64,000 nt of DNA, taken from contig NZ_BOML01000021.1 of assembly GCF_016862175.1 (NCBI RefSeq), positions 124,001 to 188,000 on the forward strand, in the 5' to 3' direction. Below are positions 54,241-63,483 of the stretch, one piece after another. The position numbers and the translations under genes are program-made. The DNA comes from Paractinoplanes durhamensis (GTDB lineage: Bacteria; Actinomycetota; Actinomycetes; Mycobacteriales; Micromonosporaceae). The notes under the pieces were generated by a model, which was given only the letters and a program-made list of their open reading frames with translations, was not told the DNA's origin and ran no database searches. Numbering within the stretch: the first letter of the stretch is position 1; each line of letters starts with the position of its first letter.

Positions 54241-56588
54241 TGGCAGGCCTCGCAGGATTCGGGGTTTTCCAGGGAGCAGGCGAGCGCTTCCTCGTGGGAA
54301 GCGGCCGGAAGGATGGCGACGGTCGCCTGCTGAATGCGGGTAGCAGGGCGCGACCGCAGGTAATACGACGTCTTCAGCCCGGCCTTCCAGCCGTACAGGT
54401 ACATCGACGAGAGCTTCCCGATGGTCGGCGCGCTCAGAAACAGGTTGAGCGACTGCGACTGGTCGATGAACGGCGCCCGGGCGGCGGCCAGATCGATCAG
54501 AGCACGTTGCGGCAACTCCCAGGCCGTGCGGAAGAGCGAGCGCACCTCGGCCGGCAACTCGGCAATCTGCTGCACCGACCCTTCAGCCCGTTTGATCTGC
54601 TCCCGGACCGCGGAGGTCCACAGCCCGCGCGCCTTCAATTCCCGTACCAGATAAGTGTTGATCTGCATGAACTCGCCGGACATCGTCTCCCGCTTGAACA
54701 GGTTGGACACCTGCGGCTCGATGCACTCGTAGCACCCGGCGATCGACGCGATGGTCGCGGTCGGCGCAATCGCGATCAGCAGCGAGTTCCGCAAGCCATG
54801 CGAAGCGATCCGCAATTTGAGAGCCGCCCACCGTTCGGGTTGTCCGAGAGCGGAGCCCCACAGCTCCGGGTGCAAATCACCCTTGGCGGCCCGAGTTTCC
54901 GCGTACGCCGGATGCGAACCGAACTCCTCCGCAAGAGAGGCCGAAGTCTCCAGCGCGGTAAGGAAAATCTCTTCCTGGACGCGGGTGGACAGCGAGATGG
55001 CCGCCTCGGAGTCGAACGGCAGCCGCAGCGTGAAGAACGCGTCCTGCAACCCCATCAGCCCGAGCCCGACCGGCCGCCAGCGCGGATTGGACGCAGCCGC
55101 CTGCGAAGACGGGTAGTAGTTGATGTCGATGACCCGGTCGAGGAAGACAACCGCCGTGCGCACCGTCTCGCGCAGCTTCTCCCAATCGACGCCCGAAGCA
55201 GAGACATGGGCCCCGAGGTTGATCGACCCAAGGTTGCAGACGGCCGTTTCGTCGTCACTGTTCACCTCAAGGATCTCGGTGCACAGATTGGACAGGTGAA
55301 TCGTGTTGCCCGGAGCGCCGGTCTGATTCGACAGGGCGTTCGAGCGGTCCTTGAACGTCATCCACCCGTTGCCGGTCTGGGCGAGCGTGCGCATCATCCG
55401 CCCGTACAGGTCGCGGGCCTTAACGGTTTTGACCGCTTTCTTCTCGGCCCGGCGGTAGGCCTCGTCGAATGCCTCGCCGAAGAGGTCGGGCAGTTCCGGG
55501 GCATCGGACGGATCGATCAGCGACCAGTCCCCGTCGGCCTCGACCCGTCGCATGAATTCGTCCGGGATCCAGTTGGCCAGATTGAGGTTGTGGGTGCGCC
55601 GGGAGTCCTCGCCGGTGTTGTCCCGCAGTTCGAGGAATTCCTCGATGTCCGGATGCCACGGCTCGAGATAGACGCAGGCCGCACCCTTGCGCCGGCCGCC
55701 CTGATTGACCGCCGCCACCCCCGCGTCGAGGGTCTTGAGGAACGGCACGATGCCGTTCGACTTGCCGTTGGTGCCGCGGATGAGCGCGCCCCGCCCGCGA
55801 ATCCGCGACCAGGAAATGCCGATCCCGCCGGAGAATTTCGACAGTTTCGCGACCTGGTGGTAACGCTCGTAGATCGAGTCGAGCTCGTCCTTGGGCGAGT
55901 CGACAAGGAAGCAGGAGGACATCTGGGTGTGCCGGGTGCCCGAGTTGAACAGGGTCGGTGAGCTGGGCAGATAGGCCAGCGAGGACATCAGCCGATAGAA
56001 GCCGATCGCCTCCGACGGGTTCTGCGACAGGCCACAGGCGACCCGCAGCAGCCAGTACTGCGGGGTTTCGACGACGAGCCGGGACTGCGGATGACGCAAC
56101 AGATAGCGGTCGGCCACGGTGCGCAGCCCGAAGTATTCGAACCGCAGATCGTTGTCCGGCAGGACCGCGTCATCGAGCTTGCGGGCATTGCGCTTCACGA
56201 ACGCCGCGGTGGCGTCCCCGATCAGCCCTTGCTGGTGGGCGTACCGAATGGATTGACTGAACGAAGCAACGCCTTGCAGGCGAACTTCCTTGTCGACGTA
56301 CGCGGCGAGCAGGCGCGCCGCCAGCTTCGAGTATTGCGGTTCCTCGCCGATCAGCTCAGCCGCCGTCTGGATGGACAGTTTGTCCAGCTCAGCCGTGGTG
56401 GCACCGTCGTAGAGCCCGCTGATCGTCTTGGTCGCGACCCGCAACGGATCGACCTCGTCGAGATCGGCGACCCACCGCTCGACCGCCTTGACGATCTTGT
56501 TGACGTCGACCGTCTCCTGGTCGCCGTTCCGCTTGCGCACCTGCATCCCGTGCCGGCGCTGCTCCGGCACGGTAGTAGTGACCGTCAT
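54237..56588 (-). CDS. nrdA: Class I ribonucleotide reductase alpha subunit
   Basis: 783 residues from ATG 56588. An N-terminal ATP-cone (VRKRNGDQETVDVNKIVKAVERW) gives overall activity control. Catalytic cysteines are seen in SSCFLVDS, in NLCTEILE (Asn/Cys/Glu site) and in VCNLGSINL; the C-terminus ends with ESCEACQ, the re-reducing cysteine pair. Reduces NDPs. Control is stacked upstream: RBS hairpin, cobalamin riboswitch and NrdR boxes. By analogy with Streptomyces, this oxygen-dependent enzyme is made when B12 for the class II enzyme is short. Confidence 0.94.
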   Translation of the reverse strand: MTVTTTVPEQRRHGMQVRKRNGDQETVDVNKIVKAVERWVADLDEVDPLRVATKTISGLYDGATTAELDKLSIQTAAELIGEEPQYSKLAARLLAAYVDKEVRLQGVASFSQSIRYAHQQGLIGDATAAFVKRNARKLDDAVLPDNDLRFEYFGLRTVADRYLLRHPQSRLVVETPQYWLLRVACGLSQNPSEAIGFYRLMSSLAYLPSSPTLFNSGTRHTQMSSCFLVDSPKDELDSIYERYHQVAKLSKFSGGIGISWSRIRGRGALIRGTNGKSNGIVPFLKTLDAGVAAVNQGGRRKGAACVYLEPWHPDIEEFLELRDNTGEDSRRTHNLNLANWIPDEFMRRVEADGDWSLIDPSDAPELPDLFGEAFDEAYRRAEKKAVKTVKARDLYGRMMRTLAQTGNGWMTFKDRSNALSNQTGAPGNTIHLSNLCTEILEVNSDDETAVCNLGSINLGAHVSASGVDWEKLRETVRTAVVFLDRVIDINYYPSSQAAASNPRWRPVGLGLMGLQDAFFTLRLPFDSEAAISLSTRVQEEIFLTALETSASLAEEFGSHPAYAETRAAKGDLHPELWGSALGQPERWAALKLRIASHGLRNSLLIAIAPTATIASIAGCYECIEPQVSNLFKRETMSGEFMQINTYLVRELKARGLWTSAVREQIKRAEGSVQQIAELPAEVRSLFRTAWELPQRALIDLAAARAPFIDQSQSLNLFLSAPTIGKLSSMYLYGWKAGLKTSYYLRSRPATRIQQATVAILPAASHEEALACSLENPESCEACQ

Positions 56589-56593
56589 GCCCC

Positions 56594-56628
56594 GTCCCCC
56601 TCAAGCCCGGAAGGGCGCGCAGGGGGAC
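56594..56628 (-). promoter_or_regulatory. Hairpin sequestering the nrdA ribosome-binding site
   Basis: On the minus strand GTCCCCCT pairs with AGGGGGAC, enclosing a smaller GCCC/GGGC stem. AGGGGG is the SD of nrdA (ATG 56588). This is the expected expression platform for the riboswitch: folding blocks translation. Confidence 0.7.
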
Positions 56629-56705
56629 GCCACCGGGCGCGTGAAAGCCCGGCTGATGGCGTCGGCCGTCCCACGCGGCCTTCAACCGCCGCACACCGGT
56701 CGGCA

Positions 56706-56870
56706 TGCGGCGCGCTGGCAGGTCTTCGGACTCGTAGGCGTCGATCAACTTCCTACCGGCCGTCGCTTCCCAGGCCGGGGCCCAGTGCTTGTTGACGGCT
56801 TTCGTTCCCACTCACCGCTGCGGGGCAGTCCCGGATTTCCACCGGGTTCCCTGTTGTCTCGATCACCGCG
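56706..56870 (-). ncRNA. Cobalamin (B12) riboswitch in the nrdAB leader
   Basis: Reading the minus strand, GGGAACCCGG and GGAAATCCGGGACTGCCC (within 56821-56852) form the 5' core, and GAGTCCGAAGACCTGCC (56733-56717) is the B12 box, the two most conserved parts of the class. Boundaries are approximate. It ends about 80 nt before the RBS hairpin. Known in Streptomyces in front of class I nrdAB. Confidence 0.85.
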
Positions 56871-56896
56871 AGCGATGATCGAACCAGCTGCGGGAG

Positions 56897-56943
56897 ACAC
56901 CATATATGGGTGCGGTCCGCCAATGCCAACCCCATATGGTGTG
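56897..56943. promoter_or_regulatory. Two NrdR boxes upstream of nrdAB
   Basis: ACACCATATATGGGTG (56897-56912) and AACCCCATATGGTGTG (56928-56943), both close to the NrdR consensus acaCwAtATaTwGtgt. Centres are 31 bp apart (three helical turns), the normal NrdR spacing. They may overlap the nrdA promoter. Confidence 0.75.
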
Positions 56944-57046
56944 CCGGGCGTGTCGTACTTCCACAGTGGCTGAAGATCGGCCCAGCCGTACGATGGCCCG
57001 CGTTGGTCTGTCGGGCGTTGTGCGCTGCAGTGATCGGGGGATGGCG

Positions 57047-57508
57047 ATGGGTGTGCTGTACGACTACTTCCGGGCGCCGGGCACGGCCGAGGTGCTCGCG
57101 CACATGGCCGAGCACGACGCGTTCTCGCCGGTGCCGGACACCTTCGACGGGATCGAGCTGAAGAGCATCGACCCGGCCGTGATCCTGGCCCGGCTGGTCG
57201 GTTTCGTGACCGGCCGGGCGTGGAGCGTGGACCTGGTCGACGAGCGGCTGATCTGGCCCGAGGGCGGCGAGCAGGACATGGAGCACGAAGGACCGTGGGT
57301 GTCCGTGCTCGACGATCCGTCCCGGGACGTGCTCGCCGGCATCCCGGCCGACCGGATCCCGGAGCTGGCCGACCGGTGGGCCGCCGTCGAGGAGTTCAGC
57401 GGCTTCGCCGACCCGGAGTTCCTGCGCGACGTGATCGCCGAGTTCGCCGCCCTCGCCACGCGTGCCCGGGCGCACGGCGAATCCCTCTATTGCTGGATCA
57501 GCCTGTGA
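57047..57508 (+). CDS. Hypothetical protein, DUF1877-like size
   Basis: 153 residues from ATG 57047 (GGGGG 6 nt upstream; ATG 57041 has no room for an SD). Starts MGVLYDYFRAPGTAEVLAHM; acidic, with Trp-rich middle (VTGRAWSVDLVDERLIWPEGG). No signal or membrane segment. I cannot place it confidently; the start recalls DUF1877-type proteins. The promoter region is shared with nrdAB. Confidence 0.65.
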   Translation: MGVLYDYFRAPGTAEVLAHMAEHDAFSPVPDTFDGIELKSIDPAVILARLVGFVTGRAWSVDLVDERLIWPEGGEQDMEHEGPWVSVLDDPSRDVLAGIPADRIPELADRWAAVEEFSGFADPEFLRDVIAEFAALATRARAHGESLYCWISL

Positions 57509-57980
57509 ACGGCGGGGCGACGCCCCACCCCCAGTGCGGCACCGGTGCCTGCTGCACGACGTCGGCGCCCGGCGCCGAGTTGGCCAGCGCGATCCTGGTG
57601 CCCCACTCCACGTAGCCGACGAACGCGGCCCGGAACTCCGGGTCGGACGGCAGCCCGGCGTCGTCGGCGGCCAGGCTCATCAGCGAGGCGAAGCGGAACC
57701 GCTGCTCGGGCGTGATGCCGAGGTTGACGTGCTTGTTGACCATGCGGTGATAGCCACCGAGGCCGGCCGTGTAGGTGGCCGGGCCGCCGAAGACCTCGAT
57801 CCACCAGGCGGTGACGTGTTCGCGGTGCTCGGTGGACACGCCACCCGGGAACAGCGGGGCGAGCAGTTCGTCGTGCTCGACCCGGTCGTAGAAGGCGTCG
57901 ATCAGTCGCTCGAAGGCGGCGTCCCCGCCGGCCCAGGCATGAAGACTCGGAATCTCAGACACCTGCAACAGTGTAATCAT
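57498..57980 (-). CDS. Group II truncated haemoglobin
   Basis: 160 residues from ATG 57980; GTG 57962 is an alternative. Features of trHbO-type globins: Tyr31 (B10) in DAFYDRVEHD, the FGGPATYTAGLGGYHRM loop, proximal His84 in MVNKHVNLGI and Trp at G8 in YVEWGTRIA. Binds oxygen or handles NO/peroxide; role by family. Its 3' end overlaps the hypothetical gene by 11 bp. Confidence 0.87.
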   Translation of the reverse strand: MITLLQVSEIPSLHAWAGGDAAFERLIDAFYDRVEHDELLAPLFPGGVSTEHREHVTAWWIEVFGGPATYTAGLGGYHRMVNKHVNLGITPEQRFRFASLMSLAADDAGLPSDPEFRAAFVGYVEWGTRIALANSAPGADVVQQAPVPHWGWGVAPPFTG

Positions 57981-57984
57981 GTAA

Positions 57985-58200
57985 TCAAGCGCCGGAGGAC
58001 CCTCGCACCCGGAGCGTCGTCGGCATGCGGGGTGCCGGTGGCAGTGCCGGGTCGAGCAGGTGGCGGATCGCGGCTGCCGCCTCGTCCTCGACCGGCATGT
58101 AGACCGAGGACAGGTCGGCGGCCTCCGCCAGTGCGCTGCCGTCGAAGCCGACCACGGCCACGCGTGCGACGTCAGCGAGAGTGGGGCGCCGACCATCCAT
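57985..58200 (-). pseudogene. Internally deleted LacI-family remnant
   Basis: 71 codons from ATG 58200: MDGRRPTLADVAR, the first turn of a LacI HTH, runs directly into VAVVGFDGSALAEAADLSSV, the effector-domain end of the same family, and stops after VRGSSGA. The missing ~250 residues include most of the HTH and the ligand pocket, joined in frame. It can hardly be a working repressor. Confidence 0.8.
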
Positions 58201-58223
58201 GGTGGTCACGATATCGCGGCACG

Positions 58224-59027
58224 TCAGTCCGGTGTGGTGTCCCGCCGGTAGCCGCTCAGGGTGAGGCCGAGGACCGCGCGGAACTCGTTGGCCAGGTGGG
58301 CATGGTCGCTGTAGCCGAGGTCGGCGGCGACGTCGGCCAGGTTGGTGTCCGGGTCCTTGCGCAGGCGTTCGGCGGCCTCCTGCAGGCGCCGCCGCCGGAT
58401 CATCGCCAGCGGCGTCAGCCCGACGTAGCGGCGCGCCAGCCGCTGCAACGACCGGACCGAGATATTCAGGCGGGCGGCCGCGTCCTCGACCGTACGGACA
58501 GTCGGATCGGAGTCGATGACCGCGGCCATCTCGTTGGCCTGCAGCGCCTCCCGGTCCGGCGGCGGGATCTCGCCGGCCAGCCATCCGGCGAAGGCCTCGA
58601 CCGCGCGGCCATGCCGGTCACCGGGGCCGGTCATGGCATCGGACACGAGCCGATGAAGAACGGGAAGATCAACCGTTGCGTACGTGTCCCGCCAGGCCGT
58701 CGGGTCCCCGAGGAGATGGGGGACCGCGGCCGGCTGCAGCAGGGCGCCGACGCCCCAGCCGGTGCCGGTGAGATCGCGGTACGAGCTGCGGGTCGTCGGC
58801 CCGGCCAGGCCGGCCGCGCCCGGCTCGACCACGAGGTTGCTGGCCGGGAAGGAGATCAGGTGCTGGCGGGAGGTGCGGCCCGGCTGGATCTGCCACTCGG
58901 GGATCCAGAACCATCGCACCAGCTGCGCCACCGGGTCGGGTGCCGGGAGCCGGTCGAAGGTCGGCAGCCGTGCCGGATAAAGGATCCCGCGCGGTCGCGA
59001 ATCTTCAAGCTCGGAGGGGCCGGCCAT
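58224..59027 (-). CDS. AraC-family regulator (DUF6597-like sensor)
   Basis: 267 residues. N-terminal region with LVRWFWIPEWQ and RQHLISFPASNLVVEP, common in AraC proteins paired with VOC proteins; the HTHs are VRTVEDAAARLNISVRSLQRL and NLADVAADLGYSDHAHLANEF. It diverges from a VOC protein 17 bp away, so the two promoters overlap. Confidence 0.87.
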   Translation of the reverse strand: MAGPSELEDSRPRGILYPARLPTFDRLPAPDPVAQLVRWFWIPEWQIQPGRTSRQHLISFPASNLVVEPGAAGLAGPTTRSSYRDLTGTGWGVGALLQPAAVPHLLGDPTAWRDTYATVDLPVLHRLVSDAMTGPGDRHGRAVEAFAGWLAGEIPPPDREALQANEMAAVIDSDPTVRTVEDAAARLNISVRSLQRLARRYVGLTPLAMIRRRRLQEAAERLRKDPDTNLADVAADLGYSDHAHLANEFRAVLGLTLSGYRRDTTPD

Positions 59028-59044
59028 ACCTACGATCCTGACCT

Positions 59045-59545
59045 ATGACGGAGACGAACCAGGCTGCTGCTGACGGCCAGTACACCACGAACGGAACCCC
59101 GCACGGCGCCACCAGTCTGACGCCCTTCCTGGCCATCCCGGAGGCCCGCGCGGCGATCGACTTCTACCGCGACATCTTCGGGGCGCGGGTGGTTGACGTG
59201 ACCGAGTTCGGCGGCACGGTGGCGCACGCGGTCCTCGACTTCGGCAACGGGTTGTTGCAGCTCGGACAGCCGATGCCGGAGTACGGCCTGGTCGCGCCGC
59301 CGGCCGGGGACGAGGACTGCTACTCGATCGGGCTGTACTGTCCGGATGTCGACGACGTGGTCGCCCGGGCGGAGAAGGCCGGTGCCACCATCCGCGAGGC
59401 GCCGACCACATTCGTGTCCGGCGACCGCTTCGCCAGCATCCGCGACCCGTACGGTGTGCGCTGGTCGGTGTTGACCAGGGTCGAGGACCTGTCCGAGGAA
59501 GAGAGTGCACGACGAGTAGCGGAGTGGGCCAAGCAGCAGAGCTGA
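59045..59545 (+). CDS. VOC-family protein (PhnB/glyoxalase-like)
   Basis: 166 residues. Typical of PhnB-like proteins: SLTPFLAIPEARAAIDFYRDIFGA near the start, VDDVVARAEKAGATI, and DPYGVRWSVLTRVEDLS near the end. Could be a dioxygenase/isomerase or resistance protein; metal ligands cannot be assigned by eye. Paired with the divergent AraC regulator. Confidence 0.85.
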   Translation: MTETNQAAADGQYTTNGTPHGATSLTPFLAIPEARAAIDFYRDIFGARVVDVTEFGGTVAHAVLDFGNGLLQLGQPMPEYGLVAPPAGDEDCYSIGLYCPDVDDVVARAEKAGATIREAPTTFVSGDRFASIRDPYGVRWSVLTRVEDLSEEESARRVAEWAKQQS

Positions 59546-60321
59546 GCTGGGAGACCGGGCTTCTCGGGTTTCTCGCCGGGCTGCTCATCTCGATCGTGAC
59601 GTCGCCGGTCGGGGTGTCCGGAGCGGTGTTCCTGCTTCCGGTCCAGCTCAGCGTCCTGCACGTGCCCAGCCCGGCGGTCACCCCCACCAACCTGCTGTTC
59701 AACATCGTGTCCGGACCGGGTGCCCTGCTGCGCTATCACCGCCGCGGGCACCTGGCCGGGCCGCTCACCCGGCTGCTCATCCTCGGCACGCTGCCCGGCG
59801 TCGTACTCGGCGCGGTGATCCGGGTTTTCGCCGTTCCCGGCCCGGAGGTGTTCCGGCTCATCGTCGCCGCGGTGCTGCTGCCGCTCGGGCTCTGGCTCTG
59901 CCTGCGGACGCTGCGGCCGGTCCGGCGCGACCGGCCGCCGCTGCCCGGCCGGACGATCGTCGGGCTCAGCGCGATCGTCGGGACGGTCGGCGGCATCTAC
60001 GGCATCGGCGGCGGCTCGATCCTCGGCCCGATCCTGGCCGGCCGGGGCCTCCCGATGAGCGAGGTCGCCCCGGCCGCGCTCGCGTCGACCTTCCTGACGT
60101 CGGTCGCCGGGATCGCCACGTATGCCCTGCTCGGGCTGACCACCAGCGGTGACATCGCCCCGCACTGGGCCCTCGGGCTGCTGTGCGGCCTCGGCGGGCT
60201 GATCGGCGGCCACCTCGGCGCCCGCCTGCAACCGCGGATGCCGGAGACGGCCCTGCGGCTGCTGCTCGGGGTGCTCGCGAGCGGGCTGGCGGTGCTCTAC
60301 GTCGCCCAGGCGGTCAGCTGA
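59524..60321 (+). CDS. TauE/SafE-family permease
   Basis: 265 residues from GTG 59524, overlapping the VOC gene by 22 bp. About eight membrane segments in two repeats; family landmarks [19 protein letters not shown] and [18 protein letters not shown]. Exports or imports small sulphur-containing anions in known members; the substrate here is unknown. Confidence 0.87.
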   Translation: MGQAAELSWETGLLGFLAGLLISIVTSPVGVSGAVFLLPVQLSVLHVPSPAVTPTNLLFNIVSGPGALLRYHRRGHLAGPLTRLLILGTLPGVVLGAVIRVFAVPGPEVFRLIVAAVLLPLGLWLCLRTLRPVRRDRPPLPGRTIVGLSAIVGTVGGIYGIGGGSILGPILAGRGLPMSEVAPAALASTFLTSVAGIATYALLGLTTSGDIAPHWALGLLCGLGGLIGGHLGARLQPRMPETALRLLLGVLASGLAVLYVAQAVS

Positions 60322-61312
60322 TCCCGGCGGTCAGGGCGGCGCCGGTCAGCTCGACCGAGCGGATCCGGTCGGCGGTGTTCTGGGCCTGGTGGGTGGTGAT
60401 GACCTCGTCGGCGTGGCAGCTGTCGGCGAACGCGGTCAGGTAGTCGCGGACCTCGGCCGGTGTCCCGGCCACGCTGTAGCGGGTCATCGACGCCAGCTGG
60501 GCGCCGCCGGGGGAGGCCAGGAACTCGTCGATCTCGGCGTCGGTGAAGTTGCGGGCCACCGGGCCACGGGTGATGAACGCCCTGGTCCGGGCCCGGAATG
60601 CCACCTTCATCTGGTGCGCGGCCTGGTCGTGGTCATCGGCGGCGAAAACATTGACCCCGGCGATCACGTACGGCTCGGTCAGCTGCGCGGACGGCCGGAA
60701 CGTCTCGCGGTAGACGGTCACCGCCTGGTGCAGGGCGTCGGGGGCGAAGTGCGAGGCGAATGCGTACGGCAGGCCGAACCGGGCGGCGAGCTGGGCGCCG
60801 AACAGCGACGATCCGAGGATGTAGAGCGGCACGATCTCGTCGGCGCGGGGGACGGCCTGCACGCCGGGGATCCGGGTGTGGCCGGACAGGTAGCCCTGCA
60901 GCTCCAGCACGTCGTCCGGGAACGAGTCGGCCGACGACGGGTTCCGGCGCAGCGCGAGCATGGTGTTCTGGTCGCTGCCGGGCGCGCGGCCGAGGCCCAG
61001 GTCGATGCGGCCCGGGTGCAGCGTCGCCAGGGTGCCGAACTGCTCGGCGATGGTCAGCGGCGAGTGGTTGGGCAGCATGATCCCGCCGGCGCCGAGCCGG
61101 ATCGTCTCGGTGTGGTCGGCGATGTGGCCGATCAGCACGCTGGTCGCCGAGGACGCGATGGTCGGCATGTTGTGGTGCTCGGCGTACCAGACCCGGCGGT
61201 AACCGCTGCGTTCGGCCGCGCGGGCCAGCTCGACCGAGGTAGTGAAGCTTTCCCGCACCGGCCGCCCGGCCGGCACCGAGGCCAGATCGAGCAGCGAAAG
61301 ACCAAATGCCAT
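60314..61312 (-). CDS. Luciferase-like flavin monooxygenase
   Basis: 332 residues from ATG 61312. Typical LLM start: [22 protein letters not shown], then [37 protein letters not shown] and [11 protein letters not shown]. Group I-like, similar to YwcH/MsnO8 flavin-dependent enzymes. Substrate unknown. The stop overlaps tauE by 8 bp. Confidence 0.9.
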   Translation of the reverse strand: MAFGLSLLDLASVPAGRPVRESFTTSVELARAAERSGYRRVWYAEHHNMPTIASSATSVLIGHIADHTETIRLGAGGIMLPNHSPLTIAEQFGTLATLHPGRIDLGLGRAPGSDQNTMLALRRNPSSADSFPDDVLELQGYLSGHTRIPGVQAVPRADEIVPLYILGSSLFGAQLAARFGLPYAFASHFAPDALHQAVTVYRETFRPSAQLTEPYVIAGVNVFAADDHDQAAHQMKVAFRARTRAFITRGPVARNFTDAEIDEFLASPGGAQLASMTRYSVAGTPAEVRDYLTAFADSCHADEVITTHQAQNTADRIRSVELTGAALTAGIS

Positions 61313-61409
61313 GAGCCGACCGTAGCGCTGCGCCGGCACCGCAAAAGAGGCCCGGCCCGTAACCTGCGTCACGGGCGGCGGCGCCGTGATGTTGCGATAA
61401 GTTTCGGGG

Positions 61410-63377
61410 ATGAGCTCCGTGTTCCATGTGGCCGTCACCGGCGACGACAGCGCCGACGGCTCGAGCGACCGCCCGTTCCGCACCATCAACCGGGCCGCGG
61501 GCGTGGCGCACGCCGGCGACACTGTCGAGGTGCACGCGGGGGAGTACCGCGAGTGGGTGCGCCCGCGGCGCGGCGGCCTCAGCGACACCCGGCGGATCAC
61601 CTACCAGGCGGCGGCCGGCGAGCATGTGGTCATCAAGGGCTCGGAGCGGGTCACCGGCTGGGCATCGGACGGCGGCACGGTGTGGACCGCATCGGTGCCG
61701 AACGCGGTGTTCGGGGACTTCAACCCGTACGCGGAAGAGGTTGCCGGTGATTGGATCGTCTATGCCGACGGCGCGCCGCACCGCCATCTCGGCGACGTCT
61801 ACCTCAACGGCCTGAGCTTCTACGAGGTGGCGAGCCGCGACGAGGTCACCGACCCGCCGCTGCGCACCGAGGCGGTCGACGGCTGGACCGGGGTCGCGAT
61901 GCCGGTGCCGAACCCCGAGCAGACCCGGCTGGTCTGGTTCGCCGAGGTCGGCGCGGACACGACGACGATCTGGGCGAACTTCCAGGGCGCCGACCCGAAC
62001 ACCGAGCTGGTCGAGATCAACGTACGCCGATCGGTGTTCTTCCCCGAGGCGAATCACCTCGACTGGATCACCGTGCGCGGGTTCGAGTTGGCCCAGGCGG
62101 CCTGCCCGTGGACGCCGCCGACCGCCGACCAGCCCGGACTCATCGGCCCGAACTGGGCCAAGGGCTGGATCATCGAGGACAACGTCATCCACGACGCGAA
62201 GTGCTCGGCGATCTCGATCGGCAAGGAGGCGTCGACCGGCCACAACTACGCCACCGAGCGCGGCGACAAGCCCGGCTACCAATACCAGCTGGAGTCGGTC
62301 TTCACCGCCCGGCAGATCGGCTGGGACGCCGAGCACATCGGCTCGCACATCATCCGCCGCAACACCATCTTCGACTGCGGGCAGAACGGCATCGTCGGCC
62401 ATCTGGGCTGCGTGTTCTCCACGATCGAGGACAACCACATCTACCGCATCGCCACCAAAAGAGAGTTTTACGGGTACGAGATCGGCGGCATCAAGCTGCA
62501 TGCGGCGATCGACGTGGAGATCCGGCACAACCACATCCACGACTGCACCCTCGGCACCTGGCTGGACTGGCAGACCCAGGGCACCCGGATCTCCCGCAAC
62601 CTGTTCCACCGCAACAGCCGGGACCTGTTCGTCGAGGTCAGCCACGGGCCGTACCTGGTCGAGCACAACGTCCTCGCCTCGCCGGCCGCGATCGAGATCT
62701 TCAGTCAGGGCGGCGCGTTCGTGCACAACCTGATCGCCGGCACGGTCTGGGTGGTGCCGGTCCCGGACCGCGCGACTCCCTACCACCGCCCGCACAGCAC
62801 CCAGGTGGCCGGCTACGCGGTGATCTTCGCGGGTGACGACCGCTGGGTGGCCAACGTCTTCGTCGGCGGTGACGTGGCCGCGGCGTACGGAAAGGCGCCG
62901 CAGGAGGGTCAGGGCCTGGCCTTCGCCGGCACCGCCGGCTACGAGGGCTACCCGGCCTCCTACCCGGAGTATCGGGCGCGCGTCGACGCCGTCCAGGGCG
63001 ACCACCAGCGGTTCCTGAACGTCAAGCAGCCGGTGTACGCCCGGGGCAACGTCTACGCGGCCGGCGCCGAGCCGTTCACCGGCGAGTCCGGCCCGCTGGT
63101 GGTGACGGGCGGCAGCGCGTCGGTGGTGACCGAGGGTGACGAGGTCTACCTGGTGACCGACCTGCCGGCCGAGTTCGGCGCGGTCCGCTCGGGCGTGGTG
63201 ACCGGCCGGGACCTGGAGCGCGTCCGGTTCGCCGACGCCGACTTCGAGGAGCGCGACGGCACCCCCGCGATCATCGACGTCGACCTGGTCGGCACCCGCA
63301 AGGACCACGACGGCGAGTCGGCGGCCGGCCCGATCGCCGGCCTGACCTCGGGCGCGGCCCGTACCCGCATCTGGTGA
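61410..63377 (+). CDS. xylC: GH120 beta-xylosidase, right-handed beta-helix
   Basis: 655 residues, no signal peptide. From memory, the sequence tracks the Thermoanaerobacterium GH120 enzyme XylC nearly end to end, including [25 protein letters not shown] and the loop [16 protein letters not shown]. Asp386 (LDWQTQGTR) and Glu409 (FVEVSHGPY) are 23 residues apart like XylC Asp382 and Glu405, the nucleophile and acid/base. Removes xylose from short oligomers in the cytoplasm. It stands alone, 45 kb from the GH43/CE7 operon whose products it could finish. Confidence 0.88.
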   Translation: MSSVFHVAVTGDDSADGSSDRPFRTINRAAGVAHAGDTVEVHAGEYREWVRPRRGGLSDTRRITYQAAAGEHVVIKGSERVTGWASDGGTVWTASVPNAVFGDFNPYAEEVAGDWIVYADGAPHRHLGDVYLNGLSFYEVASRDEVTDPPLRTEAVDGWTGVAMPVPNPEQTRLVWFAEVGADTTTIWANFQGADPNTELVEINVRRSVFFPEANHLDWITVRGFELAQAACPWTPPTADQPGLIGPNWAKGWIIEDNVIHDAKCSAISIGKEASTGHNYATERGDKPGYQYQLESVFTARQIGWDAEHIGSHIIRRNTIFDCGQNGIVGHLGCVFSTIEDNHIYRIATKREFYGYEIGGIKLHAAIDVEIRHNHIHDCTLGTWLDWQTQGTRISRNLFHRNSRDLFVEVSHGPYLVEHNVLASPAAIEIFSQGGAFVHNLIAGTVWVVPVPDRATPYHRPHSTQVAGYAVIFAGDDRWVANVFVGGDVAAAYGKAPQEGQGLAFAGTAGYEGYPASYPEYRARVDAVQGDHQRFLNVKQPVYARGNVYAAGAEPFTGESGPLVVTGGSASVVTEGDEVYLVTDLPAEFGAVRSGVVTGRDLERVRFADADFEERDGTPAIIDVDLVGTRKDHDGESAAGPIAGLTSGAARTRIW

Positions 63378-63483
63378 GGCGGGCGGCGCGGCGGACGTAA
63401 AGGTTGACGTTCTGCAACATTCATCTTGAGGCAAGCGGTAAAACCATCTGGCCGGGACAGCGGGCCGATGAGACGAGCGTGCG

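Noticed and set aside
61313..61409. LacI-type operator in front of GH120
   Set aside because: ATAAGTTTCG shares only a few bases with the site at 15452-15472; not convincing without a motif search.
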